From NCBI GenBank assembly GCA_022764505.1, contig JALEQJ010000040.1, positions 53,540-117,539 of the forward strand: DNA of 64,000 nucleotides, in the 5' to 3' direction. Positions 54,056 through 63,876 of this stretch are shown here, piece after piece (position 1 is the first letter of the stretch; each line of letters opens with the position of its first letter). Origin of the DNA: Phocaeicola sp. (GTDB taxonomy: Bacteria > Bacteroidota > Bacteroidia > Bacteroidales > Bacteroidaceae). The position numbers and the translations under genes were made by a program. The notes under the pieces are model-generated. The model was not told where the DNA came from and made no database searches. It was given only the letters and a program-made list of their open reading frames with translations.

Positions 54056-55039
54056 ATGAAGCATTTTAGCAAGATATTATTGGCAATATTCACTTTGGTG
54101 ACAATTGTAGGGTGTGATAGTCTGATTTATGACGACAATAAGCATTGTCCCCAAGGTGTATATGTGAGCTTTTATTCCAAAACACCTTGTGAGGAAGTAG
54201 CTTTCTACCCTTCTGTTGAACACTTGGAAGTATTTGCGTTTGATAAAAATGGAGTATTGGCTGGCGTAACAAAGGTTGAAAAACCTAAACTTACAGCCGA
54301 TTATGAAATATATATGCCATTGCCGGAAGGTTATTATACATTCGTGGCATGGACAGGACTTAATATGGATCGTCTTGACCGAACCAAATTGCAAGTGGGA
54401 ACGACAAAGAAGACTGATGTATTATTCAGTATGAAAGAAGCAAATGGATTTGCCGACTCAGCCCCTGTGCCAGGATTCAAAATTTATCAAGGTCAAAGCG
54501 ATGAAGAGGTTCATCTACCTTCTACCAAAGATAATGGAACTGTTGAGCGACATACAAAAATTAACCTTCTAGAGCAGACCAACCGTATAAACGTATCAGT
54601 AGAAGGACTGAAAGAGCCAGAAAACTTTGAGATCAGAGTTTATTCAGCTAATGGTACAATGAAGGTAGATGGCAGTATCGTTATGAATAAAAATATAATG
54701 CAATATCCAAGTATAACCACCTCTGACGTAGAAAAACAACTACTCTCTGCCAAGTTTAATACATTGAAGTTGCAGACCGGTTATAGAAACACACTGGAAG
54801 TTTATGACAAATTCCAAAAGAAAGTAATATTCCGTGGCGACTTGGTAGGCTCAATACTTTTGAGTAAGTCAGATGATCATGACACTAATATCAATTTGGC
54901 TTGTACACATGATTTTGATATAAAGCTATATGTAAGAGATGTCTGTGCATGTGGAGAGTACACATTTGTCGCTTGTGAGGTGAATTTAATAAAGTGGAAT
55001 ATTCATAGCTATAACATCGGTTTGGGCGAAATTTATTGA
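54056..55039 (+). CDS. Mfa2/FimB-family fimbrial anchor subunit
   Basis: A 327-aa lipoprotein (signal ending IVGC, then DSLIYDDNKHCPQGVYVSFY). The CDSLIYDD start and the paired cysteines are characteristic of the FimB/Mfa2 anchors, which cap fimbriae in the outer membrane and limit length. The body is a two-domain beta structure; the end reads LIKWNIHSYNIGLGEIY, similar to the C-terminal strand of the major subunit. It lacks the T/S-Arg-Ala site seen in the shaft subunits, as expected for an uncleaved anchor. It lies downstream of the attenuator-like hairpin. Confidence 0.87.
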   Translation: MKHFSKILLAIFTLVTIVGCDSLIYDDNKHCPQGVYVSFYSKTPCEEVAFYPSVEHLEVFAFDKNGVLAGVTKVEKPKLTADYEIYMPLPEGYYTFVAWTGLNMDRLDRTKLQVGTTKKTDVLFSMKEANGFADSAPVPGFKIYQGQSDEEVHLPSTKDNGTVERHTKINLLEQTNRINVSVEGLKEPENFEIRVYSANGTMKVDGSIVMNKNIMQYPSITTSDVEKQLLSAKFNTLKLQTGYRNTLEVYDKFQKKVIFRGDLVGSILLSKSDDHDTNINLACTHDFDIKLYVRDVCACGEYTFVACEVNLIKWNIHSYNIGLGEIY

Positions 55040-55055
55040 TAATGAAAATTACAAT

Positions 55056-56537
55056 ATGGAACATAAAAAAACAAGCTCAGGCTTCTTGATTGGGATAGTG
55101 GCTTCACTTCTTCTCTCCTGTTCCTCTAATATAGGAGAGCCAGATGATGCATTGAAAGCACCACAATGGTTGGCAATCTCTGTAAACTTGCCACACTTCA
55201 CTCAGACAAGGGCTGGAGTTACAGATAAAAATAACGATCAGCCTTACGAAGGCTCCGCTGCCGATCAAAAAGTAACCTCTGCACGCATCGTGTTGTATGA
55301 TAACAATGATATGGCGATGTATTCTTTTGACATCACTTCCACGGATATAGCAGTAGGCTCATTTACCAATGCACCTTTTACCATTAAAGCAAAGGCTCTC
55401 AAAAAAGCCAATTATTCCGTTTTGGTATTGGTTAATCCCAATGACAAGGTGAAAGCCGTTACAAATAAAGGTAACGTAAAATCACAATTTGAAACAGCAA
55501 CCACCGCAACCATAGATGTTCTTGTTTCTGAAACAGCAGGTGTGTTTATGACCAACGCACATGGATATGTACCCACAACAAATGCCAATTGGAAAGAAAC
55601 AGCAACAGAGGCAGAGAGCGTTCCTGTGCAAGTACAGGTAGAACGTTCTGTGGGTAAAGTATTTGTTTATCCTGCCAAAGGAGAAGGTGTGCAAGTAGAA
55701 GGCGGTGCTACAGTTGGCACAGCAACAATGGATTGTTTCTGCACAGATATTACCAACTCTAAGATATTCTGGATGAGGAAGCCGGGATTGAGTCTCACAA
55801 GCAATGGAACTTCTACTACAGAAGCACCTACTGCCACAGAGACCACGACTACTCCACACTACTATCAATATGCCATAGATCCTAACATGGACGTAACTGT
55901 GCCGACCGAATTTAATATCCATACGGAGTTTCCACAAACAGTCTCTTTGGGTGGTTGGGCTGATGACAAGGGTATATATGTCATTGAAAATACAATGAAT
56001 AACGTGGCCCAGCTACACAACAATACTACCCGTTTACTTGTCAGACTCCAATATGTGCCAGCATCGTTGAACTTTGAAAGCGCAGACAAAAGTTGGGCAG
56101 AATACAAGGGTAAACTTATGACATTAAAGGAACTGAAAGAGAAAATAACAGCTTCTGTCACACAAACCGATGAGCAGATGAAGATGCCTACAGGATTTAA
56201 AACCGACGTTGCTCAACTGAGTGCTGCAGAAAAAACTTTCAACAAGTCATTTTATAGTCATAATTTGAAATTCTATCATCAGGCTTTGAACATATATTCT
56301 ACATACATACGTCATTTCGATGACACCAAACAGCCTAAAATCATGGCTTATGGGCGATATGGAGTTGTGAGAAATCACATATACAAGATTACCATTACCA
56401 AGGTAATGGGACCAGGTTCACCGGTTCCTCCTATTCCAGACGAAAATCCCGACGACACCCCCACTACCTACATAGCTGTGAATACCGTTGTCGTCCCGTG
56501 GAATACGAGAACCTTATCATCTATAATTCTCAATTAA
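55056..56537 (+). CDS. Second fimbrillin-type subunit
   Basis: A 493-aa lipoprotein (signal MEHKKTSSGFLIGIVASLLL, lipobox LLSC) of the Mfa1-like family. The sequence FTQTRAGVTDK carries Arg 52 at the presumed processing site. The body has the VQVERSVGKVFVYPAKGEGV conserved strand, and the end IAVNTVVVPWNTRTLSSIIL resembles the donor strand of the major subunit (TTILPWNVHSY). It probably is a minor shaft or adaptor subunit. It follows the Mfa2-like gene by 16 bases. Confidence 0.82.
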   Translation: MEHKKTSSGFLIGIVASLLLSCSSNIGEPDDALKAPQWLAISVNLPHFTQTRAGVTDKNNDQPYEGSAADQKVTSARIVLYDNNDMAMYSFDITSTDIAVGSFTNAPFTIKAKALKKANYSVLVLVNPNDKVKAVTNKGNVKSQFETATTATIDVLVSETAGVFMTNAHGYVPTTNANWKETATEAESVPVQVQVERSVGKVFVYPAKGEGVQVEGGATVGTATMDCFCTDITNSKIFWMRKPGLSLTSNGTSTTEAPTATETTTTPHYYQYAIDPNMDVTVPTEFNIHTEFPQTVSLGGWADDKGIYVIENTMNNVAQLHNNTTRLLVRLQYVPASLNFESADKSWAEYKGKLMTLKELKEKITASVTQTDEQMKMPTGFKTDVAQLSAAEKTFNKSFYSHNLKFYHQALNIYSTYIRHFDDTKQPKIMAYGRYGVVRNHIYKITITKVMGPGSPVPPIPDENPDDTPTTYIAVNTVVVPWNTRTLSSIILN

Positions 56538-56593
56538 AAAGACAAATGTATCAACTTGTAAAATACAGGATTGACTGTCAGTTCCATCGGAGA

Positions 56594-58048
56594 ATGTACA
56601 ATATTTTTTTACTGATGGTGATAGTGATGACAGTCTTGTCGTGTTCAAATAGCGACGAGGTTGGACTAAATAATCAAAGTTCAACAGTAGGCTATACTGC
56701 TTTCATGACACGAGCCCAGGGCATTGCGCTTTCACTCAATCAAGATGCACAAGATCATGAGGACAAAGTTGTACATCTTCGCCTTATGGCTTTTGAGCAT
56801 GCCACAGGCAAAGTTATATATAACAAGGTACACCCGATAGCTGATTTTGTCAATTATGCGGTCAAAGTGCCTTTGCGTATCGGTGAGTATGATTTCTGTT
56901 TTGTAGCCAATGAAAATACAGAGTTGACCACAGCCCTTAACAAGATTACCTTTAAGGACGCTCTTTATTATGATGATGCCTTGACAAAAATAGCCTATAA
57001 AGGAGTCAATCACAAGCCGGATTTGTTCTTCATGACAGCAGAAGTAACAGGTATAATCAGTTCCGGCAATACAGAGAATAATCCATTGAAAATTGATGTA
57101 AACCTTGTCCGTTGTCTGGCAAAGGTTAATATAAGTATGGATTACAAAACCAACATGACTACCGAGCAAAAAGAATACATAAAAGATCTGAGGCTTACTT
57201 CCATTCTTTTTAAGAATTTGCCTAAGACCTATTCGCTCTTCCCCCCGAAATCAGTTTATACCGGTGAGTTGACAAATGATGATTATGCCGGTGTTGCAAA
57301 TGCGAGTTACAGTGATGAAGGAGTTAACCCTGTTTTAAGAAAAGCTGTATATATACCCGAACATCTTCGCTCACTTACCGATTCCGAGAGTTCGCAGAGC
57401 GCAATTGTAGTAAGCTATCGAAAGCATGGTATAGACAGAAGTCATACTGTTGTTATTGACCACCAGAATTGGAACAAAGGTGATGATACCTATACACCTG
57501 GAAATAAATCCATCTTAAGCACAAAGAGTATTGTGCGCAATACTTCCTATTTTCTTTCCGGTACACTGGAAGGATGGGAGGAAGAATCCATCTCATTTGG
57601 TTGGAAAATTCTACCATGGACTGTGATTTCCTCATTTAAGGGGTTTGCCGCTGTGAGTGTAACTACGACAATTGTCCCACAGCCGGATGTAGAAGTGCAA
57701 GGTCCAAACGAATTACTATGGCACTCCGGCTCAAGTGAAGGAATAAAAATAAAAGTAGACATAGAAACTCCTGCTGGTGGAGTATGGCGTTTTACAATTA
57801 CCAACCACAACGACTTCTCTCTTACAGGCAGAATGGTAAATACGGGAACTTCCACCGTTACAGGCATTGCAGGCAGTGGTCCTGTAGAGTTGACTATTAC
57901 GCCACTTAAGCCATGGACCGGTAAAATTAGAATGACAGAACTTTATATGACAATCAATGGTGTAGAAGTTCAGATTGTACCTCAGTTTATAAAAGACAAA
58001 ATTGAACCGGGACCTACTCATCGATATTTGATTAAACAAGTAAACTAA
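56594..58048 (+). CDS. Third fimbrillin-type subunit
   Basis: A 484-aa lipoprotein when started at ATG 56594, which gives the signal MYNIFLLMVIVMTVLSCSNS with Cys 17. Upstream in-frame ATGs at 56498 and 56546 would add 16-32 residues without a signal and, for the first, overlap the previous gene by 40 bases. YTAFMTRAQGIALS has Arg 40 at the presumed processing site. The C-terminal 100 residues (after PQPDVEVQGP) look like an added beta-sandwich domain. It is likely an adaptor close to the tip. Confidence 0.75.
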   Translation: MYNIFLLMVIVMTVLSCSNSDEVGLNNQSSTVGYTAFMTRAQGIALSLNQDAQDHEDKVVHLRLMAFEHATGKVIYNKVHPIADFVNYAVKVPLRIGEYDFCFVANENTELTTALNKITFKDALYYDDALTKIAYKGVNHKPDLFFMTAEVTGIISSGNTENNPLKIDVNLVRCLAKVNISMDYKTNMTTEQKEYIKDLRLTSILFKNLPKTYSLFPPKSVYTGELTNDDYAGVANASYSDEGVNPVLRKAVYIPEHLRSLTDSESSQSAIVVSYRKHGIDRSHTVVIDHQNWNKGDDTYTPGNKSILSTKSIVRNTSYFLSGTLEGWEEESISFGWKILPWTVISSFKGFAAVSVTTTIVPQPDVEVQGPNELLWHSGSSEGIKIKVDIETPAGGVWRFTITNHNDFSLTGRMVNTGTSTVTGIAGSGPVELTITPLKPWTGKIRMTELYMTINGVEVQIVPQFIKDKIEPGPTHRYLIKQVN

Positions 58049-58051
58049 AGC

Positions 58052-60304
58052 ATGAAAACTTCAAACTTACTATACGCAGTGTTTTTCTCTATACTTTTCA
58101 TGACATTGAGTGCATGCAGGGCAGAAGAAGATACTCCTATTATTGATAAAGAGAATTCTTACCAACTACGGTTTGATTTGTCTATACTACCCTTAAGGAC
58201 AAGAGCAACAGAGATGGGTATAGATGACCCACTCCATGAGAACAAGATCACGACAATGAACGCTTTCATCTATGATGATGCAGGTACACAGCAAGGACAT
58301 TTTTCCACTACGAAAGGTAATTTGGTAATAAACGCTGCACAAAATGCCATTGCCGGTACTGCCACGATTTATGTTCCTAAGACTTCCGGCTTGTCAGCCA
58401 GATATAACGGCAATGAATATCATCTCTATGTGATTGTAAACTATCATGGCACTGAGAACTTGGATGGCAAAAGCTTAACAGATTTGAAGTCTACGGTCAT
58501 GACCTCCGAGTCTATGGTTCAATCCACTATCAAGCCACAGGACGACTTCCTCATGGATGGAACAATGAAAACCGGGGTTATGAATTGGGCAACGAGCAAT
58601 AACTACAATATCACCACCATAACAGGAAATACTTTGAAGTTGTCACGTGCCGCGGCAAAAATAAGAATCCGCTTGGAGAAAAGTATTGAAGTGAAGGACA
58701 GCAAAGACACCTACGAGGTTTTAGGTAGTCCCACGATTGCACTCAAAAGCTATACCAAGCAAACCAGCCTGCTTGCCGGTTCACCCATAGCCTCCCCCAC
58801 CTACTTATATATGGAAAACTATCAGAATATGATAGAATCCGAATATAATGGCAAAAAATTCTATGCACGCCAAGTGCCATATTATAGCTACGAGAATGAT
58901 TGGACAAACAATTCCCAACTCCGTACTTATGCGGTTATTAAGTTGCGTGTAAGGAGTCAAAGCACAGGAAAGGAAAGCGACAGCTATTATAGCATTCCTC
59001 TGAACTATCTTATCGCCAAAGACGGCATGACTGCAGAAGAGATTGCCGGTACAACAAAACTGCAGCGCAATCATCTTTACGACATAGAATGTAGCATTAA
59101 GGAATTAGGAAGTGCAGAACCCACAAAACCTATTGATATTCCTTACGGCTATATTACTGTAGAGGATTGGAATCAACCCGATGCCATAGATGTCGCTATC
59201 ACCAAGGCGCATTATCTGGTAGTAAAGGAGACAAAGCCTGAAATGTTGAATATTGACACTCGGTATGTAGAGTACGTATCAGACTTGGATATTGATGTAG
59301 ACGCAATGAATAGTAGCATTAAATTTGAATACACACAATATAATAAAGATGGTTCTACAAGACTTATTACAGGAACAAATAAAGATGGTGCCATCAGAGT
59401 AGATACAGTTTTTGAAAACAATAAGAAACTCTTGAAAATTACGAGTCCGATTCCTGATAATTATGTGCCTTTAAAAATTCGTTTCAGAGTAAAACAGGTG
59501 CAAGATGAAGATGGAAGCAACCCTCTATACAAGGATGTGGAAGTGACGCAGTATCCGCCAGTCTATGTAACGGCAAAACAGTCAAGTGGAAACCCTATCT
59601 ATTGGTATTCTGCTTTTACGTCATATAATCAAGACGGTCCTGCCGGTGCAGGATATCAAAGCAATGGAACACTATTTAAGATTACAACTCTTGCGCCTCA
59701 AGACGGTAAGATTGTTGGAGACCCTACTTCCAACACAGATTATACAGGTCGTGATGAGGAAAGTAATAAAATTATATCGCCTCAGTTTATTGTTGCCTCT
59801 CAATGGGGTATGTCCATAACGGTTCCACAATACGATCATTATGCTGCTTATAATAAAACTTGGCGCCAGCATTCTTATAATTTACAGTACGCTACAGGAA
59901 TTATTGATAGATATAGGGATTATTCGGGCCGTTCTAAAAGATACTATGATTATAGAAACGCAGAAGAACGTGCCTATAATTATTGGGAAGACGATTATGG
60001 TATATCAGGTACCAGAACCATTCAGGGAGACCGGACAGGCAATAGCTATAATACCATGTCTTGGACTCATACTTTCAAGTATGAGGGGCATTGGCGAATT
60101 CCAACTATAGCAGAATTAGCTTTAATCGTAAAAATTCAAAAAGATCCTAACAGTGCGGTAAAAAGCCTTCTATGGGGACATCAATATTGGTCGGCTCAGT
60201 CGGGATATGCTTATAACTTTGATCATGGATACGCATATCAAACTACAAACAATACAGCTATACGTCCAGTCTTTGACACTTATAAAATAAATGAACAATG
60301 GTAA
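58052..60304 (+). CDS. Large fimbrial subunit, tip candidate, with C-terminal lectin-like motif
   Basis: A 750-aa lipoprotein (signal ending LSAC). LPLRTRATEMG carries Arg 51 at the presumed processing site. The first 370 residues are fimbrillin-like. The C-terminal part ends with HWRIPTIAELALIVK, then QYWSAQSGYAYNFDHGYAYQ and AIRPVFD. That W-R-(I/V)-P-T..E..., WS..., RPV order is found in surface domains related to the FISUMP/C-type-lectin-like fold. This suggests binding to a host or bacterial ligand at the fimbria tip. The stop overlaps the next start by seven bases. Confidence 0.72.
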   Translation: MKTSNLLYAVFFSILFMTLSACRAEEDTPIIDKENSYQLRFDLSILPLRTRATEMGIDDPLHENKITTMNAFIYDDAGTQQGHFSTTKGNLVINAAQNAIAGTATIYVPKTSGLSARYNGNEYHLYVIVNYHGTENLDGKSLTDLKSTVMTSESMVQSTIKPQDDFLMDGTMKTGVMNWATSNNYNITTITGNTLKLSRAAAKIRIRLEKSIEVKDSKDTYEVLGSPTIALKSYTKQTSLLAGSPIASPTYLYMENYQNMIESEYNGKKFYARQVPYYSYENDWTNNSQLRTYAVIKLRVRSQSTGKESDSYYSIPLNYLIAKDGMTAEEIAGTTKLQRNHLYDIECSIKELGSAEPTKPIDIPYGYITVEDWNQPDAIDVAITKAHYLVVKETKPEMLNIDTRYVEYVSDLDIDVDAMNSSIKFEYTQYNKDGSTRLITGTNKDGAIRVDTVFENNKKLLKITSPIPDNYVPLKIRFRVKQVQDEDGSNPLYKDVEVTQYPPVYVTAKQSSGNPIYWYSAFTSYNQDGPAGAGYQSNGTLFKITTLAPQDGKIVGDPTSNTDYTGRDEESNKIISPQFIVASQWGMSITVPQYDHYAAYNKTWRQHSYNLQYATGIIDRYRDYSGRSKRYYDYRNAEERAYNYWEDDYGISGTRTIQGDRTGNSYNTMSWTHTFKYEGHWRIPTIAELALIVKIQKDPNSAVKSLLWGHQYWSAQSGYAYNFDHGYAYQTTNNTAIRPVFDTYKINEQW

Positions 60305-62724
60305 TACTGAAAAGAACTTTATTATATATAACTATGGTCGCAAGCATATTGTTCATGCTTACTTCCTGCACCGGTGATATATTTGAACCAAACGACGATT
60401 CCAAAGATCTTGCCGATGGTGTTCCTGTAACACTTACTTTCCAGGCAGCATTTCCCGGAAGAGGCATTATTACGAGATCTGTAAGTAGCATTACAAACCT
60501 TACACTACTGGTATTCAACGAGAAACACCGTTACCTATATCGTGCCAAAGCCACTCTTCAAGAAATAGTTCAAGCTCCCGGTGGCATTACTTTTTTGCCA
60601 GATGGTGTGAAGCATCCTGCTGTTGAAAATAAGGTATATAAGTTCACGGTTACGTTGATGTCAAGTAGCAAGCCACGCATTATTCATTTTGTAGCAGATT
60701 ATGATAAAATAGATGATGCTTTAGCTGGAGACCAAGAATTGGAAGGTGCAGATGAAGGTGAGGTTATGCCTCGCATCATCAGTAAGAAAACCAATGATTT
60801 CACTTATTGGCAAGTATTCAGATTTGATCGGATAGACCAAAATTGTTTTAACAATAAAGCCTTTGAGTTATTGCGAGACAAGGCCAAGATTACTGTACAC
60901 CAAAGTCAAAATAGTGGTTTTGAGCTGAAAGGTTTCAGCATTCATAACGCTCCGGATAGAGGTACAATTGTCTCCTATGCTTCAAAGACTGTACTCAACC
61001 CCTCTGACCCTCGCAACTTCTACAGAGATGTCTTATACACGTTCCCAGTAGACCCAACAGAAACTACTCTTCCTGCTGATATACAGCTTCTGGATTTAGG
61101 AAACAAGCAATCCAACCTTAATCCTATTCCTGTATTTGAATACAGTAACCGTCAGGCAGAGTCCGAAAAACAGCTGTCTGTCATTTTGTATGGAAAAAGG
61201 AACAGTGATACAGATTATTCCTACTATAAAGTCGACCTTGTGCAGAACATTTATGCAGATGAGGCAAAGACGATTTTCATAGGAACACAGAGATTTGATC
61301 TTATTCGTAATTATAATTATATAATCAATATCGTATCTGCCAAAGATAAAGGCTATTCAACTTACGAAGAAGCAGTACGAAATCCTGCCAGCAACAACCT
61401 ATTTGCCTCTGTGGAACTTCAGAATTATGCCGATGTGAGCGATGGAGAGCACACCCTCATAGTAGAGAATACCAATGCCATCATGACCTTGCCTGGTAAC
61501 TTTAGCTCGGCAATTACGTTTGTTACGAAAAATGTAGGAAATCCGTCACAACATGTTAATGTGTTTTTGAATCAGAAGGCATGTAATGGTGCCATTACAG
61601 GCGACCCTTACATTGATTACGCCAAATACGACAGTAATACTGGTATGCTCAATGTGAATGTAAAAGATATTCCCACAAATGAGGATTTACACTATGTATT
61701 CAATGTCGTGGCAACTCCTCCCAATAACATACAAGTCCACTTACAGCGAACTATCACACTTACGCTCCGTAAACGCTATGATTTTCATCTTAAGATAGAG
61801 GATAAAGACCCAACAAACAAAGCACAAGGCAGTGAAGTTGATATGAAATTTACTATTCCGGGAACTTTGCCATCTACGCTTTATCCTTTCAATGTATATA
61901 TTGCGGCAGACCAGCTTAGCCCGTTGGTAAACTCTACTTATAATGACCATTTGAAAGTACTCAAGAAAGGTAAACGTATTTACTATGTCTATACGGTTCG
62001 TACAGCATCTACTACCAATCAGGAAATTACGCTCCATTTCCAGCGTACCCGCACTAATGGCAGTTGCGATGTTACAGTAACTTCTGACAACTTCAATAGT
62101 ACCGACGCCATATTGCCAAATCACAACAGTATCTCTACCGATACTCGCGGTAAACTGACATATTCGGGTATAAGCTATGTCGTGCCAAAAGTTGTGCCCA
62201 GCTCCTACCGCACAAAGTTGCAGGTTTCCGGCGTCTCTGGTGTTACCGCAAAAATGGCTTCAGCTGGTTATGTTGAGTTCACCGGATTGGAAAGCGCTCC
62301 AGAAACTGCTAATCTTACTTTAACAGCTGATATTGATTTAGGGAATGGAACAGTGAAAGCAATAAAGACACTCACAGTAAATGAGTGGAAGCAATTGCTT
62401 GCAGACAAAACTTCTATGGATCTTGATATAAGCGAAATAACCGTGGAAGATGAGATTAAATATAAAGCATCTGCCGGATTATCTTACGAAGCTTTACCAA
62501 CAGGTTCCTCTATTACGGTGACTACGAGCGATACCTCTATAAGTCCTGTAATAACATCAACCGGAAATGGTACTTACAAAACGACTGTTAGCGGTCTAAC
62601 AGCTATTAAAAGACCTATAGCTTTCACTTTTAAATCTACAATCAATGGCGTAATATATGAGAGTTATTCTGTTTATCTCTCCAGCTTGTTGGATAATCCG
62701 ATTATCAATCTGACAACTCGTTAA
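60298..62724 (+). CDS. Large fimbrial tip-type lipoprotein (DUF4906-like)
   Basis: An 808-aa lipoprotein (signal MVILKRTLLYITMVASILFM, lipobox LTSC). GRGIITRSVSS has Arg 60 at the presumed processing site. The N-terminal 390 residues are fimbrillin/DUF4906-like, with FDLIRNYNYIINIVSAKDKG. The rest consists of Ig-like beta domains, recognisable by SVYLSSLLDNP and ITVTTSDTSISPVI-type strands. Large multi-domain proteins at the end of such operons are usually tip adhesins. Overlap with the preceding gene (CAATGGTAA) suggests coupled translation. The exact binding partner is unknown. Confidence 0.7.
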   Translation: MVILKRTLLYITMVASILFMLTSCTGDIFEPNDDSKDLADGVPVTLTFQAAFPGRGIITRSVSSITNLTLLVFNEKHRYLYRAKATLQEIVQAPGGITFLPDGVKHPAVENKVYKFTVTLMSSSKPRIIHFVADYDKIDDALAGDQELEGADEGEVMPRIISKKTNDFTYWQVFRFDRIDQNCFNNKAFELLRDKAKITVHQSQNSGFELKGFSIHNAPDRGTIVSYASKTVLNPSDPRNFYRDVLYTFPVDPTETTLPADIQLLDLGNKQSNLNPIPVFEYSNRQAESEKQLSVILYGKRNSDTDYSYYKVDLVQNIYADEAKTIFIGTQRFDLIRNYNYIINIVSAKDKGYSTYEEAVRNPASNNLFASVELQNYADVSDGEHTLIVENTNAIMTLPGNFSSAITFVTKNVGNPSQHVNVFLNQKACNGAITGDPYIDYAKYDSNTGMLNVNVKDIPTNEDLHYVFNVVATPPNNIQVHLQRTITLTLRKRYDFHLKIEDKDPTNKAQGSEVDMKFTIPGTLPSTLYPFNVYIAADQLSPLVNSTYNDHLKVLKKGKRIYYVYTVRTASTTNQEITLHFQRTRTNGSCDVTVTSDNFNSTDAILPNHNSISTDTRGKLTYSGISYVVPKVVPSSYRTKLQVSGVSGVTAKMASAGYVEFTGLESAPETANLTLTADIDLGNGTVKAIKTLTVNEWKQLLADKTSMDLDISEITVEDEIKYKASAGLSYEALPTGSSITVTTSDTSISPVITSTGNGTYKTTVSGLTAIKRPIAFTFKSTINGVIYESYSVYLSSLLDNPIINLTTR

Positions 62725-62725
62725 T

Positions 62726-63643
62726 ATGCAATATAAAGATAAGGGATTTTTGTGCAACAACATCATTTGTAAATTGGCACTTTTATGTTTCATGGCTTGT
62801 GTACAAACGAGTAATGCACAAGAATCCTTCATCTTTTCTTTTCCAACCATTCCTGATTCATTAACTACTGTTGGGCTACGTGCCGACTATTTAGTGACAC
62901 ATTATTGGGACAAGGCATATTTTCCCAACACTTTATCATCGACAGACTGCAAGTCTATAGAACAAGCGTGGGTGAACTATTGCGATTTATTCAGACTTGC
63001 AGATGAGCATGTTGTGAGGCATTCTCTATCAAAGTTGACAGTAAACGATGCATACCCCTCCCCTACCAGTAATTTCTTGATGTCATTGGCGGAGAAATAC
63101 TTCTTTGATACCGATTCTCCTTATAGCAATGACAATCTTTATCTCGATGCTTTGAATGCCTTCTTGACCCGACAGGATGTTGACAGCTTATTGAAAGAAC
63201 GCTATTCTTTACAACTACAAATACTTACGGCTTGTTGTGAGGGAGCTAAGGCGACAGATTTTAGTTTCAAGACCAATAGCGGTACTTCTACGCTCCACCA
63301 ACTTACGTCCCCCTTTGTCTTGTTACTATTCTACGATTCGGAATGCGATCATTGCCGGTTCATGCTGAATGAGCTGGAGACAAATCTACATGTAGCATCG
63401 CTTCTTTCGGAAGGAAAACTCTTCATTCTCTCTGTGAATGTGGGAGGTGAATCCAATAATATGATAAAGCCTCATACTCATGTTAATTGGATTGACTCAA
63501 ATGAAACCATGCCTCACATCACTTTCGTAAACTATGACCTGCGCACACTTCCTCTGTTCCTTTTGCTTAACAGTGACAAGAAGATTGTTACCAAATGGAC
63601 AAATGTTTCCAACCTGAATAAGGAACTCCGTTCATTCCTTTGA
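62726..63643 (+). CDS. DUF5106/thioredoxin-like exported protein
   Basis: A 305-aa protein, one base after the preceding stop. Hydrophobic signal-like N-terminus (CNNIICKLALLCFMACVQTS). Residues 40-180 resemble DUF5106 (YLVTHYWDKAYFPNTLSS, RQDVDSLLKERYSL). The C-terminal part is a thioredoxin fold, with VLLLFYDSECDHC as CxxC site and LRTLPLFLLLNSDKKIVTKW. Unlike TlpA the first CxxC residues are E-C-D-H-C, as in DsbE-like DUF5106 proteins. Being last in the fimbrial operon it may form or correct disulfides in the fimbrial lipoproteins, some of which contain paired cysteines. That is inferred. Confidence 0.75.
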   Translation: MQYKDKGFLCNNIICKLALLCFMACVQTSNAQESFIFSFPTIPDSLTTVGLRADYLVTHYWDKAYFPNTLSSTDCKSIEQAWVNYCDLFRLADEHVVRHSLSKLTVNDAYPSPTSNFLMSLAEKYFFDTDSPYSNDNLYLDALNAFLTRQDVDSLLKERYSLQLQILTACCEGAKATDFSFKTNSGTSTLHQLTSPFVLLLFYDSECDHCRFMLNELETNLHVASLLSEGKLFILSVNVGGESNNMIKPHTHVNWIDSNETMPHITFVNYDLRTLPLFLLLNSDKKIVTKWTNVSNLNKELRSFL

Positions 63644-63673
63644 GCCGGAAAATCAAAAATAAAATGCTATAAA

Positions 63674-63708
63674 ATAGTCGCTCCGACATTGTATATCAAA
63701 GCGACTAT
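63674..63708. terminator. Two-way hairpin between fimbrial operon and tRNA genes
   Basis: ATAGTCGCT (63674-63682) pairs with AGCGACTAT (63700-63708). On the minus strand it is followed by TTTTAT, so it ends the tRNA transcript, and it may also stop the fimbrial operon. Confidence 0.65.
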
Positions 63709-63716
63709 AAAAACCG

Positions 63717-63790
63717 TAGCGGGACGGGGACTTGAACCCCGGACCTCATGATTATGAATCATGCGCTCTAACCAGCTGAGCTATCCCGCC
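63717..63790 (-). tRNA. tRNA with CAT anticodon (tRNA-Met), copy 2
   Basis: A 74-base cloverleaf: acceptor GGCGGGA/TCCCGCT, D arm with GCTCAGCTGGTTAGAGC, anticodon stem CATGA/TCATG around loop TTCATAA (anticodon CAT), T arm CGGGG-TTCAAGT-CCCCG. CCA is not encoded. The first acceptor pair is G-T. The CCGCC-type sequence of an initiator is absent, so it is elongator Met, or Ile if modified to lysidine. It is identical to 63877-63950. Confidence 0.93.
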
Positions 63791-63876
63791 ATACTTTCAA
63801 AGAAAACACATTCTTCTCAGGTATAAAAAAAGACCGCCAAGTGTGGAAGCCACCTAACGATCAAAAAAGTATCTTG

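Noticed and set aside
56498..56593. Longer start for the third fimbrillin
   Set aside because: It would put 16-32 residues before the lipoprotein signal and overlap the previous gene; ATG 56594 gives a proper signal with lipobox.
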